Below are positions 1-8,921 of a DNA stretch of 64,000 nucleotides, piece by piece. The position numbers were made by a program, and so were the translations under genes. The stretch lies in the NCBI GenBank assembly GCA_031423495.1, contig JANPFP010000188.1, positions 1 to 64,000 on the forward strand, read 5' to 3'. The notes beneath the pieces are model-generated. The model was given only the letters and a program-made list of their open reading frames with translations. It was not told the origin of the DNA and did no database searches. Each line of letters opens with the position of its first letter. The stretch's first letter is position 1. The DNA is from JACPYM01 sp031423495 (lineage in GTDB: Bacteria; Acidobacteriota; Blastocatellia; RBC074).

Positions 1-90
1 AAAAAAAAAACACCCCCACCCCCCCGCCGCCCCTGGGGTTGTTTGGACCACCCCCCCCCCCCCCGGGGCCCCCCCCACGAACCCAATAAA
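1..90. other. Low-complexity contig edge
   Basis: The window opens with a run of ten A followed by long C-rich and G-rich homopolymer stretches unlike anything else in the sequence. Normal-looking coding sequence starts just after it. This is most simply an assembly or sequencing artefact at a contig end. I see no gene or signal in it. Confidence 0.6.
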
Positions 91-113
91 CAACCATTCA
101 AGAGAGGCGCTAT

Positions 114-341
114 ATGAAACTCAAAACCGTAGATTCCAGCATGATTCACGCAGTCGGTTACGACGCGAAAGCCAAGTCGCTCGAAGTCGTTTTTAACAGC
201 GGCAACACTTACGTTTATGAAGACGTTCCGCGCAATGTGTATAGAGAATTGATGGCGGCAGGTTCAAAAGGCCAGTACATGCGTTACGCCGTGATTGATT
301 GTTATGACTACCATCAACTTTCGAGCAGGCGGCGGTACTGA
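114..341 (+). CDS. KTSC domain protein
   Basis: A 75-residue protein that is almost entirely a KTSC domain. Visible family features are the N-terminal VDSSMIHAVGYD stretch, the aromatic-rich beta segment NTYVYEDVP, and the conserved GSKGQYMR helix start. The name recalls similarity to a region of lysyl-tRNA synthetases; the small stand-alone proteins have no established function and are often linked to phage or accessory DNA. A purine-rich GAGAGG lies just upstream of the ATG. It stands alone, reading toward two small membrane genes on the other strand, and its C-terminus ends in SSRRRY. Confidence 0.8.
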   Translation: MKLKTVDSSMIHAVGYDAKAKSLEVVFNSGNTYVYEDVPRNVYRELMAAGSKGQYMRYAVIDCYDYHQLSSRRRY

Positions 342-435
342 TCTCAACTCGTAGAGTTCAGTCCGAGTTGGAGAGACTTACGCCGCAGCGAGTTGATCGA
401 AATCAATGGCTGGCAATTGATGGTGTGCTGGCTGA

Positions 436-792
436 TCAGGCTTTGCGATCACTGGTTTGCTTTGAAAGTTGAAAAAACTCGAATAGGAAAATAAGCGTCA
501 GTGTTTGAACCCTGGCTTTGAAAGGCTCTCTGTTAAACAACTGTACGGAGCCGTATGCGACCAACCATAAAAACGCAGCGACAGGAAGATGAGTCGTCAA
601 CAACGTCGCCGCCGGTTGGCGGCTCATAAACCAAAAGCAAAAAACGATAGCACTGGTGATGACACCCAAAGCTATTGACCAGCCAGTAATCGGGGTAAGT
701 CGGTGAACTAAGAAGCCGCAGAAGAACGCCAGCAATAAAATGAGAAATCCATCTAACAAGTCAGGTCGTTTGGGTGGCGTACGCTCAGTCAT
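436..792 (-). CDS. Small membrane protein of unknown function
   Basis: A 118-residue protein with about three to four hydrophobic segments (roughly residues 14-32, 36-56, 66-83 and 95-110) separated by short basic loops, so an inner-membrane protein. I do not recognise a family. It starts three bases after the stop of the other small membrane gene on the same strand, so the two are almost certainly co-transcribed and possibly partners. No catalytic or binding motif is visible. Confidence 0.55.
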   Translation of the reverse strand: MTERTPPKRPDLLDGFLILLLAFFCGFLVHRLTPITGWSIALGVITSAIVFCFWFMSRQPAATLLTTHLPVAAFLWLVAYGSVQLFNREPFKARVQTLTLIFLFEFFQLSKQTSDRKA

Positions 793-795
793 ATC

Positions 796-1026
796 TCAAT
801 CCCAATTGCGGCGGCGGATGGATTGCCAGCCCGTGGCGCTGAACCATTCAGTAGCAACCATCACAATGATGCGAATCAGAGTGGCTCCGCCCGCGATCAT
901 CAGCCATACCATAATTTGCCAATAAAAATGGTAATGCGAGAACCAGCGCAACACGACACAAAACGCGGCGAGGCCGAAGATCAGATATTGCAGGGCAGAG
1001 AGAATTTCGCGGATGGTATGAGTCAT
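796..1026 (-). CDS. Small membrane protein of unknown function
   Basis: A 76-residue protein with two predicted transmembrane helices (about residues 8-28 and 36-57) and a basic C-terminal tail (SIRRRNWD). It is the upstream member of a two-gene unit with the following 118-residue membrane protein. No family is recognised. No good ribosome-binding site is visible upstream of the ATG, so the start is the weakest part of the call. Confidence 0.5.
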   Translation of the reverse strand: MTHTIREILSALQYLIFGLAAFCVVLRWFSHYHFYWQIMVWLMIAGGATLIRIIVMVATEWFSATGWQSIRRRNWD

Positions 1027-1229
1027 AATTTTTGAAATCCCGTGCGGCTACCTTTCAGCCGCCGCACCGTGACGCGAAGCATAGGCGCTAGCCTCGCCTG
1101 TGGGCAAGCCAACGATTTTGGAGGCCGATTTGTGAGGCTTGTGAGCCAAAGGGCATGCCGGTAAGCTACGCCGCGCGTGAAAAACGTCTGACCTGATTTT
1201 CTATCAACCATCATCAAGGGAGAGTGCTT

Positions 1230-3086
1230 ATGTTGCGTCGTTGTGTCCCGCCCGTTTTATCGTTCGCTTTATTGCTGGCTTTATCGGCTGGCTTGTTATG
1301 GACGACGGCTTGTTCCATTGCGCCTGATCCGACTGCGAACAGTTCGACCGCGAACGTGGCGCTGACGGCGGAAGGCGCTGAGAAATTTCTCGCCGATGCC
1401 GAAAAACAGTATTCCGACACCGCGATTAAACTGAGCCGCGCCAGTTGGGTCAAAAGCAATTTCATCACCGACGACACCGAAGCCATCGAAGCCCAGCACA
1501 ACGAAGAGTTCATCAAGCTCGGCACTGACCTCGCCGAAGCCGCCCGCAAATTCGACGGCGTGAACGTTTCGCCCGACGCGGCGCGTAAGCTAAAGCTGCT
1601 GAAACTTTCGTTGACGATGCCCGCGCCCAACGACGAGAAAAAGCGCGAAGAACTGACCAAAGTCGCCGCTTCGATGGAAGGCGATTACGGCAAGGGCAAG
1701 TATTGCCCCGACGGTGCTGATAAAAAGTGTTTAAGCCTCGGTGATCTCGAAAAGATTCTCGCCGAAAGCCGCAATCCCGCAGAACTCAAGAAAGCCTGGC
1801 TGGGTTGGCACAGCGTATCGCCCAAATATCGCCAGCGTTATTCGCGCTTTGTCGAACTCGCTAACGAAGGCGCGAAAGGCATGGGCTTCAAAGACGTAGG
1901 CGCAATGTGGCGGACGAATTACGACATGGAACCCGACGCCTTTGCTGCCGAGATGGAGCGGCTGTGGAATCAGGTCAAGCCGCTTTATGAATCGTTGCAC
2001 ACTTACACCCGCACGAAGCTGCGGCAAAAATACGGCGACGCCGTGCCCGCGACCGGCCCGATTCCCGCGCACTTGCTTGGCAATATGTGGGCGCAACAGT
2101 GGGGCAACGTTTATGATTTGGTGAAGCCTGCTTCGTCTGCTCAAACTTATGACCTGACGAAAATTCTGCAAGCGCGCAAGACCGACGCGAAACAGATGGT
2201 CAGATACGGCGAAGGCTTTTTCACTTCGCTGGGTTTCGGCACATTGCCTGAAACGTTCTGGCAGCGTTCGCTTTTCACCAAGCCGCAAGACCGCGATGTC
2301 GTATGCCACGCCAGCGCCTGGGACATAGACAACCAGCACGACGTACGCATCAAGATGTGCATCAACATCAACGACGAAGACTTCACGACGATTCATCACG
2401 AGTTGGGACACAATTACTATCAGATGGCTTACGCGCCACAAGCGCCGTTGTTTCAAAACAGCGCCAACGACGGCTTTCACGAAGCCATCGGCGACACCGT
2501 TGCGCTCTCAGTCACGCCTGAATACCTCAAGCAACTCAACCTGATTGATAAAGCTCCTGACGCGAGCGCAGACATTCCGTTGTTGTTGCGCCTGGCGATG
2601 GACAAAGTCGCGTTTCTGCCGTTCGGCTATCTCGTAGACCAATGGCGCTGGAAAGTTTTCTCAGGCGAGACCGGCGCGGGTGATTACAACAAGCTGTGGT
2701 GGGAACTGCGCGAAAAATATCAGGGCGTTTCGGCTCCCGATAAACGCAGCGAGCAGGATTTCGACGCCGGCGCGAAATACCACGTCGCGGGCAATACGCC
2801 ATATGCGCGTTACTTCTTGGCGCACATTCTGCAATTCCAGTTTCACCGCGCACTGTGCAAGACGGCGGGTTACAGTGGGCCGCTCAATCGCTGTTCGATT
2901 TATGGCAACAAAGCCGCAGGCGAAAAACTCAAAGCCATGCTGGCGATGGGACAAAGCAAACCGTGGCCCGAAGCGTTAAAGGCCGTGACGGGCGAAGACA
3001 AGATGGATGCGACCGCGATCATTGATTATTTTGCGCCGCTCAAAGCGTGGCTGGATGAGCAGAATAAAACGCTCGTAGGTAAGTAA
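1230..3086 (+). CDS. M2 family peptidyl-dipeptidase (ACE-like), lipoprotein
   Basis: A 618-residue zinc metallopeptidase of the angiotensin-converting-enzyme family (M2), which removes C-terminal dipeptides from oligopeptides. The zinc site is clear: HELGH at residues 390-394 and the third ligand E418 in FHEAIGD, exactly 24 residues after the second His as in ACE. The N-terminus has a lipoprotein-type signal (hydrophobic stretch then TTAC), so the enzyme is probably lipid-anchored outside the cytoplasm. I chose ATG 1230 because AAGGGAG at 1216-1222 is a well-spaced ribosome site; a GTG two codons earlier would overlap it. Length is normal for bacterial M2 enzymes. The gene is followed by a long inverted repeat that separates it from the convergent VCBS gene. 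Confidence 0.93.
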   Translation: MLRRCVPPVLSFALLLALSAGLLWTTACSIAPDPTANSSTANVALTAEGAEKFLADAEKQYSDTAIKLSRASWVKSNFITDDTEAIEAQHNEEFIKLGTDLAEAARKFDGVNVSPDAARKLKLLKLSLTMPAPNDEKKREELTKVAASMEGDYGKGKYCPDGADKKCLSLGDLEKILAESRNPAELKKAWLGWHSVSPKYRQRYSRFVELANEGAKGMGFKDVGAMWRTNYDMEPDAFAAEMERLWNQVKPLYESLHTYTRTKLRQKYGDAVPATGPIPAHLLGNMWAQQWGNVYDLVKPASSAQTYDLTKILQARKTDAKQMVRYGEGFFTSLGFGTLPETFWQRSLFTKPQDRDVVCHASAWDIDNQHDVRIKMCININDEDFTTIHHELGHNYYQMAYAPQAPLFQNSANDGFHEAIGDTVALSVTPEYLKQLNLIDKAPDASADIPLLLRLAMDKVAFLPFGYLVDQWRWKVFSGETGAGDYNKLWWELREKYQGVSAPDKRSEQDFDAGAKYHVAGNTPYARYFLAHILQFQFHRALCKTAGYSGPLNRCSIYGNKAAGEKLKAMLAMGQSKPWPEALKAVTGEDKMDATAIIDYFAPLKAWLDEQNKTLVGK

Positions 3087-3092
3087 TGGCGT

Positions 3093-3193
3093 TTTGGAGT
3101 GCTGCGGCTCTGACGCAGCTTTCTCACTAACGTTGGAATGCGATCTATGCGGGAAACCGTGGGAAAGCTGCGTCTAAGCCGCAGCACTCCAAA
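3093..3193. repeat. Long inverted repeat between convergent genes
   Basis: Two 31-base arms (3093-3123 and 3163-3193) are complementary except for two positions, with a 39-base spacer. The element fills the gap between the convergent M2 peptidase and VCBS genes and is flanked by T-rich and A-rich bases, so it could act as a bidirectional terminator. The arms start with TTTGGAGTGCTGCGG. It belongs to a set of unrelated long inverted repeats scattered across this window. Confidence 0.85.
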
Positions 3194-3199
3194 TTGGTT

Positions 3200-4939
3200 T
3201 TATTCTTTAACGACGATCACTTGATTGGCTTTAACATTGGCGAGCTTGCTGATCGCGCCGCTCGGCCAGCGGACTTCAATGCTTTTGGCTTGTGCGGCTG
3301 AACCCAAACCGAAATGCAGACGCAGGTCGTTTTGCGAATAATAACTGCCGCCGCTGCGCGTTTCGTCAAACAGGGTTCGCTCTTGGCCTTCGCTTTCGCA
3401 TTTCAACGTGACGCGCGCGCCGATGCCGGTGCGATTCGATTTCGTGCCGATGGTGCGAATGGCAAGCCAGTTATTCGTCGCCTTGCTCTCAACTTTTAAC
3501 AAGGTCGGAACATCGTTGACGGGATTGATTACGACATCGAGGTCGCCGTCATTGTCGTAATCGCCAAACGCGCAGCCGCGACTGGCGGTCGGTTCCATCA
3601 ACGCGCCGCCGACTTGTGCGGTGAGGTCGGCGAAATTGCCGTCGCGCAAATTACGATAAAGCACCTTGCGTTGCGGATAGCCCGCTTCGGTCATGAGCTT
3701 TTCGACTTCGGGGTAAACATGGCCGTTGACGAGAAAAATATCCAGCCAGCCATCGTTGTCGAAATCGGCAAAGCCGCAGCCCCAACCCAGCCAGCGCGAG
3801 TTAATGCCAATGCCCGCCGTGAAAGTCACATCGTCAAAAGTCAGCGAACCGTTTTGTACGCCTACGTTTTTATAGAGCGTTGACGTATCGCCCGAAAAAT
3901 TCGTTTTGAAAATATCCAACCAGCCGTCGCCGTTGTAATCACCCGCAGCAACGCCCATGCCGGCCTGCGGCTTGCCGTCGCCGCTGTAAGCCGCGCCTGC
4001 TTCCGCCGCGATGTCGTTGAACGTGCCGTCTTTCAAGTTGTGATAAAGCGTTGCCGGAGCCGAATCATTCGCCACGTAAATATCGGGCCAGGTGTCGTTG
4101 TCGAAATCGGCGACGAGTACGCCGAGGCCATACGTGCCAGTGGTTTTGAGGATGCCGGTCTTTTCGCTCGCGTCAAAAAAAGTACCGTTGCCGTTGTTTT
4201 GATAGAGGATGTTCTTGCCGCCTTCCAAGCCCGGCGGGCCGCACGCGACCATTACGCCTTTATAAAGGCACGGCCCGGTTTCAGGTAGCGGCGCAGTCTT
4301 CAAATTCAGGTCAATGTAATTGGCGACGAATAAATCAAGGTCGCCGTCTTTGTCGTAATCCACAAAAGCACTGCCGCTGCCCCAGCGCGTAGGCGCTTTC
4401 GGATTGCCCGCTACGCCCGCCTTGTCTGACATGTCAGTGAAAGTGCCGTTGCCATTGTTTTTGAAGAGTGCGTTTTTGCCGAAATAGCTGATGAATAAAT
4501 CGTCCCAACCGTCGTTGTCATAATCGCCTACGCAAACGGATTGCCCCCAGCCGCTGCGACTGAGTCCGGCGGTGCGCGTGATGTCGGTGAAAGTGCCGTT
4601 GCGATTGTTTTTATAAAGCCGCGCGGTCGGTTCCTGTCCTTTGGCGAAACCTTGCAACCGCGTACCGTTCACGAAAAACAAATCGAGCCAGCCGTCATTG
4701 TCATAATCGAACCAGGCCACGCCGCAGCCGGTAGTTTCGAGCAGGTATTTGTTTTTGTGTTCGTTGCCGTAAACGGTCTTGTGCGTGAGTCCGGCGGCTT
4801 TGGCCTGATTGGTGAAGGTGACGGCGTAAGGCGGCAGCGCGGGCTTCACGGTTTGCGCAAATAGCCACGCGCACAGCGCGAGGCTGGCAAAAAAAATGAG
4901 TAAAAAGCGTGAGCGAAAAGCAAAACGTCCTGCGTGCAT
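3200..4939 (-). CDS. CRTAC1-type FG-GAP/VCBS repeat protein with ASPIC/UnbV C-terminus
   Basis: A secreted beta-propeller protein of 579 residues from ATG 4939. After a signal peptide (residues ~8-29) come at least eight FG-GAP/VCBS repeats with calcium-binding loops of the type DYDNDGWLDLF, alternating with LYKNNGNGTF segments. The last ~100 residues (NWLAIRTIG..., RTGIGARVTL, SGGSYYSQND, HFGLG, EVRWPSG) are a clear ASPIC/UnbV domain. Proteins of this build are abundant in Acidobacteriota and Planctomycetota; their substrates are mostly unknown. An in-frame TTG at 4978 could extend the N-terminus by 13 residues, but the ATG gives a better signal peptide. It reads in the same direction as the upstream membrane protein gene. 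Confidence 0.9.
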   Translation of the reverse strand: MHAGRFAFRSRFLLIFFASLALCAWLFAQTVKPALPPYAVTFTNQAKAAGLTHKTVYGNEHKNKYLLETTGCGVAWFDYDNDGWLDLFFVNGTRLQGFAKGQEPTARLYKNNRNGTFTDITRTAGLSRSGWGQSVCVGDYDNDGWDDLFISYFGKNALFKNNGNGTFTDMSDKAGVAGNPKAPTRWGSGSAFVDYDKDGDLDLFVANYIDLNLKTAPLPETGPCLYKGVMVACGPPGLEGGKNILYQNNGNGTFFDASEKTGILKTTGTYGLGVLVADFDNDTWPDIYVANDSAPATLYHNLKDGTFNDIAAEAGAAYSGDGKPQAGMGVAAGDYNGDGWLDIFKTNFSGDTSTLYKNVGVQNGSLTFDDVTFTAGIGINSRWLGWGCGFADFDNDGWLDIFLVNGHVYPEVEKLMTEAGYPQRKVLYRNLRDGNFADLTAQVGGALMEPTASRGCAFGDYDNDGDLDVVINPVNDVPTLLKVESKATNNWLAIRTIGTKSNRTGIGARVTLKCESEGQERTLFDETRSGGSYYSQNDLRLHFGLGSAAQAKSIEVRWPSGAISKLANVKANQVIVVKE

Positions 4940-4996
4940 AACGCGCAGGACGATAAGCAAATTCAAGTTGGGCTGCAAACGGGTAACGCTGAACGC

Positions 4997-5590
4997 TTAG
5001 GCGTACCAGATAAATTTCACGCCATAGTAAGCTGGCCCGAAAACGCCGTAGGCCGAGACGAGCAGCAAGACGAAGGCTTGAGCAAGTTTACTGCCTGCGC
5101 CTTTCGTTCTGACGCGCAGCAACTCATAGCAGGCTCCCAAGCCGAGGATGATTAGAACCGCCAGGCAAATATAAGAAATCGAACGGGCGGCAAAAATTTC
5201 GCTGTAAGTAACGGTGCTGAGAGCGACCGGCAGCAACAAGATCAGCAGGAAAGCCACAAAAGGGCCGTGATAGCGCCAGAGCGGTTCAGCGTCAGCGCGC
5301 GCGACGAACACCGCTGAGAACAGCGCGCAGATGCCGCCTGCGAGAAAATACATTTGCAGGTAAGAGTTGCTTGCCAACACTTCGCCGTAAGTGCGCGCTT
5401 CGCCCGCAAGCGAGACGTTGCGAAAAATGTTTGCGGGATTCCAACCCGTTGCGATACGAAAGGCGTTTACGAAATCGTTAAACGCCCAAATGATAAACTT
5501 ATCAAAGCCAGTCAGCTTGGAGAAGAGCGCGATGGTAATGACGAAGATGATTATCGTCATGGTCATTGCGCCTGCGCCGCGTGTTTTCAT
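4997..5590 (-). CDS. Multi-spanning membrane protein of unknown function
   Basis: A 197-residue integral membrane protein with about five hydrophobic helices (near residues 10-28, 80-98, 110-130, 135-155 and 170-190). The start at 5590 is supported by AAAGAGG a few bases upstream; an earlier in-frame ATG has no such site. I do not recognise the family, and there are no obvious catalytic residues. It lies 57 bases upstream of the VCBS protein on the same strand, so the two may be co-expressed. Confidence 0.6.
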   Translation of the reverse strand: MKTRGAGAMTMTIIIFVITIALFSKLTGFDKFIIWAFNDFVNAFRIATGWNPANIFRNVSLAGEARTYGEVLASNSYLQMYFLAGGICALFSAVFVARADAEPLWRYHGPFVAFLLILLLPVALSTVTYSEIFAARSISYICLAVLIILGLGACYELLRVRTKGAGSKLAQAFVLLLVSAYGVFGPAYYGVKFIWYA

Positions 5591-5819
5591 AATTACCTCT
5601 TTCTGCGCGGTTCGATGCACCGTTGGTAGGCGATAAAGCGAATCGGGCTACGATGACGGTGCGCGTCTTGGGGGAGACGAGCAAGAAACACTACCGGTTG
5701 GAGTGACGGAAAAGGCCAAAATGTTACGCCGCGTGGGAATTGAATTCAGCGCGCGCTTCAATGATGATGCGGCCTCACCGTTCTGGTGGTAATCATCTGG
5801 CTTGGGCAAGGAGGCTTTT

Positions 5820-7004
5820 ATGCGAAGAATAACACGTTGGCTTTTCACGTGGGCGTTTGGTTTGACAGTGTTGTGGTCATTCGCTTCGACCTCGGCACAA
5901 CAACCGGCAACCTCTACAACTACGACGAAGCCGGTTCTCGCGCCTGCGCCGGTTCCACCCGCGATAACGGACTTTGCCAAACTGATCGAACGCCTTTCTG
6001 ACCACGGCGGATATTTCGACAGCGACAATCTCATCTCGAACGAAGCCTCGTTTCAGCACGTGATGGGCGCGCTGCGCAAACGCAACGTGACGGGCGGCGC
6101 ATACATTGGCGTAGGACCCGACACCGGCTTCACGTATATCGCGCAAATCCGCCCGAAGCTCGCGTTGATGACCGACATTCGCCGCGACAATCTGGTGCAA
6201 CACTTTTGGTTCAAAGCGCTGTTCGGCCTAGCGCGCAATCGCACGGAATACCTCTGCCTGATTTTCGGCAAGCCCGTCCCCGCCGACTTGGCTGAATGGA
6301 ATAACAAACCCATTGCGGCAATTCACGAATACCTTGATAAGGTGCCGAAGAAAGCTGAATTATTTGCCGCGACGCAAAAGCAAATTCACGAGCGCGTCAA
6401 AGCTTTTGGCCTGCCGCTCACGGCGCGCGACTTGCAGCATCTGACGAACATCCATCAGGAATTTTTCGCCGCCGGACTCGATTTGAAATTCACCAGCAAA
6501 GGACGCGGCTATCGCGCGCACTATCCCAATTACCGCGAACTGATGCTCGAAAAAGACCTGACCGGCAAGGCGTGCAATTACCTCGTGAGCGAAGACGACT
6601 TTCAGTTCGTCAAAGCGATGCAAGACAAAGACCTCATCGTCCCCGTCGTCACCGATCTGGCTGGCCCCAAAGGTTTGCCTGCCATCGCTGCGTTGCTTAA
6701 AGAACGCAACCTGACGGTGTCGGCAATGTATACGTCCAACGTAGAGTTTTATCTGATGCGCGGTTACGGCAGCAGCTTCGAGACCTTTGCGGCGAACACT
6801 GCCAAACTGCCGCGCGATGCGAGCAGCGTAATTATCCGCAGCTATTTCAACGGCAATTGGGGCGGCGAACATCCGCAAACCGTCGCGGGTTATTACTCGA
6901 CGCAGTTGCTACAAACGCTTGATAGTTTTGCCAAAGAGTTCGTGGCGGGCGGCTATCACGACTATTCAGATTTAATCGGCAAGCATTTGATCGAACTGAA
7001 ATAA
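5820..7004 (+). CDS. Conserved secreted protein of unknown function
   Basis: A 394-residue protein with a typical signal peptide (residues 1-26, ending near STSAQQ) and a Thr/Pro/Ala-rich linker before the folded domain. ATG 5820 is chosen because of the strong AAGGAGG at 5808-5814. The stretch YIGVGPDTGFTYIAQIRP followed by LALMTDIRRDN resembles conserved proteins without an assigned role that have a methyltransferase-like glycine-rich start, but I see no convincing SAM-binding signature. The two neighbours (membrane protein on the other strand, nadB convergent) give no functional hint. Confidence 0.65.
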   Translation: MRRITRWLFTWAFGLTVLWSFASTSAQQPATSTTTTKPVLAPAPVPPAITDFAKLIERLSDHGGYFDSDNLISNEASFQHVMGALRKRNVTGGAYIGVGPDTGFTYIAQIRPKLALMTDIRRDNLVQHFWFKALFGLARNRTEYLCLIFGKPVPADLAEWNNKPIAAIHEYLDKVPKKAELFAATQKQIHERVKAFGLPLTARDLQHLTNIHQEFFAAGLDLKFTSKGRGYRAHYPNYRELMLEKDLTGKACNYLVSEDDFQFVKAMQDKDLIVPVVTDLAGPKGLPAIAALLKERNLTVSAMYTSNVEFYLMRGYGSSFETFAANTAKLPRDASSVIIRSYFNGNWGGEHPQTVAGYYSTQLLQTLDSFAKEFVAGGYHDYSDLIGKHLIELK

Positions 7005-7020
7005 AGGCTGTGTGGCAGGT

Positions 7021-8580
7021 TTAATCTTCTTCGCTGATGCGCGACAAGCTGCTGATAGCTTGTCCTAGTTGTTGGGCTGAGTGTTTGCGCCAATGTGCAT
7101 CGTTCGGCGCAGGGAAGTCGCTACGAAAATGTCCGCCACGGCTTTCTTCTCGCCACAGCGCGGCGCGCGCCATCAGCAAGCCGAGTTGCGCGAAATTGCG
7201 CGTGCGGTCATTGACGTTTTCAGCCGCGAGCTTTTCGAGTTCGGCTATGGCGGCGTGCAATTCGTCGGCGTGACGGATGAGGCCGACTTTCCACCACATC
7301 AATTCCTGTACGCGCGATTTGGTTCGTTGATCGAGTCGCCATTGCGCCAATTCGTATTCCACCGGTTCGGGTTCCTGCTTATCCGGCAAAGGCATTGCGT
7401 CTTCTAACACGGCGGCTCCCGCGCGCGCGCCGAAGACCAACCCTTCCAGCAACGAATTGCTCGCCAACCGGTTCGCGCCGTGGACTCCGGTGCAACTGAC
7501 TTCGCCCGCCGCATACAAGCCCGCCACCGTCGTGCGTCCGTGCGTATCGGTTTTGACGCCGCCCATCACGTAATGCACCGCCGGACTCACCGGCATTTGA
7601 TCGCGCGACAAATCCAATCCGTAACGCATACAGGTTTCATAAATGCCGGGGAAGCGTTGTTTGACGAAGGCCGCGTCGAGATGCGTCAGATCAAGAAACA
7701 TCCATTGCGTATTCGTTCGTTTCATCTCGGCGACAATCGCGCGCGCCACGATGTCACGCGGAGCCAGTTCGCCGCGCGCGTCATAATTTTTGGCGAAGGC
7801 TTCGCCCGCGTGATTGCGCAAGATCGCACCTTCGCCGCGCAAGGCTTCGCTCAACAAAAAGCGCGGCGCATCGGGCAGCGCCAAGGCGGTCGGATGAAAC
7901 TGCACGAATTCCATGTCGGCCATCAACGCGCCCGCCGCATACGCCATCGCCATGCCGTCACCCGTCGCTACTGAAGGGTTCGTCGTTTGCGCGAAGACCT
8001 GTCCCGCGCCGCCCGTCGCCAACACGACGGCGCGCGCATACATCTCGCGCCGCATGCTTTCGTCGGGGTCAATGAATCGCACGCCGACGCAGCGTCCATC
8101 TTCGACAATTAAACCCACCGTAGCGGCGTGCGCCATCAGTTGAATGTTCGGCTGTTTCTTGGCGTAAGCAATCAGCGAACGCACAATCTCGCGTCCGGTC
8201 GAATCGCCGTGCGCGTGCAGGATGCGGCGACGCGAATGCGCAGCCTCTTGCGTGAAAGCCAACTCGCCGCCTTCACGGTCGAATTGCGCGCCCCACTCAA
8301 TCAGTTGCGTGATGTATTTCGGCCCTTCCTCGACCAGTACGCGCACCGCCTTTTCGTCACACAGCCCCGCGCCCGCGACCAGCGTGTCGTCATAGTGCAA
8401 CTCAATCTGGTCGTCTTCGGCGAGCGCAACCGCTACGCCACCTTGCGCGTATTCGGTGTTCGACTCGTCGAGGCGATCTTTGGTGAGGACGATAACCTTA
8501 CCGTGTTGTGCGAGTTCGACCGCTGCGCGCAAACCTGCGACGCCGGAGCCGATGACGATGTAATCAGGTGATGAATTCAT
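7021..8580 (-). CDS. nadB: L-aspartate oxidase
   Basis: A 519-residue flavoenzyme that oxidises L-aspartate to iminoaspartate, the first step of de novo NAD synthesis. The N-terminal FAD-binding Rossmann motif VIGSGVAGLRAA is at residues 10-21. Family blocks follow in order: SNTEYAQGGVA, the HSRRRILHAHGDSTG substrate and flavin region, ATGGAGQVF, PTAL, and the GVKTDTHGRTT...GLYAAGEV...GANRLASNSLLEG block. The C-terminal helical domain (WWKVGLIRH) is present. Full length for NadB rather than succinate dehydrogenase flavoprotein. nadA and nadC are not nearby. It starts five bases after the stop of xisI, so it is probably co-transcribed with the xisH/xisI pair, an odd partnership. Confidence 0.95.
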   Translation of the reverse strand: MNSSPDYIVIGSGVAGLRAAVELAQHGKVIVLTKDRLDESNTEYAQGGVAVALAEDDQIELHYDDTLVAGAGLCDEKAVRVLVEEGPKYITQLIEWGAQFDREGGELAFTQEAAHSRRRILHAHGDSTGREIVRSLIAYAKKQPNIQLMAHAATVGLIVEDGRCVGVRFIDPDESMRREMYARAVVLATGGAGQVFAQTTNPSVATGDGMAMAYAAGALMADMEFVQFHPTALALPDAPRFLLSEALRGEGAILRNHAGEAFAKNYDARGELAPRDIVARAIVAEMKRTNTQWMFLDLTHLDAAFVKQRFPGIYETCMRYGLDLSRDQMPVSPAVHYVMGGVKTDTHGRTTVAGLYAAGEVSCTGVHGANRLASNSLLEGLVFGARAGAAVLEDAMPLPDKQEPEPVEYELAQWRLDQRTKSRVQELMWWKVGLIRHADELHAAIAELEKLAAENVNDRTRNFAQLGLLMARAALWREESRGGHFRSDFPAPNDAHWRKHSAQQLGQAISSLSRISEED

Positions 8581-8585
8581 GTGGT

Positions 8586-8921
8586 TTAGGCTGCGGCAAA
8601 TTCGGTGAGCGGCCTCATTTCAGGCCGATAAAAAGCGAGTACGATGTCTTCTTTCGGCACGCCTGCATCTACTAACTCCTGTGCGATGCTATATTCCGTG
8701 CCGTCCCATTCGATATGAATTTTGTGGTCGCGCAACTGCGCGTGAAAGGCCACGGAATGCACGCGTCCGGTGTTGTCCCAGCCTGCGTCGAGCAGCAGAT
8801 ATTGATCGCGTTGCGTATCGCAAATCGCCAGCGGTGTGATTTGCCCGTGACTCGGACGAAACTGCGCATGGCGTTGTACGATTTGCTGGATGATGTTGCG
8901 ATATTTGGTTAGCTTTTCCAT
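8586..8921 (-). CDS. XisI family protein (copy 1)
   Basis: A 111-residue protein matching the XisI family (fdxN element excision controlling factor): the N-terminal YRNIIQQIVQRHA helix, QYLLLDAGWD, RVHSVAFHAQLRDHKIHIEWDGTE (two adjoining segments), IAQELVDAGVPKEDIVLAF and the C-terminal hydrophilic tail. In Anabaena, XisH and XisI assist the XisF recombinase in excising the fdxN element; no such recombinase exists here. Its start overlaps the xisH stop by 13 bases, the same overlap as in the second pair at 33 kb, which implies tight translational coupling. Role in this organism is unknown. Confidence 0.85.
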   Translation of the reverse strand: MEKLTKYRNIIQQIVQRHAQFRPSHGQITPLAICDTQRDQYLLLDAGWDNTGRVHSVAFHAQLRDHKIHIEWDGTEYSIAQELVDAGVPKEDIVLAFYRPEMRPLTEFAAA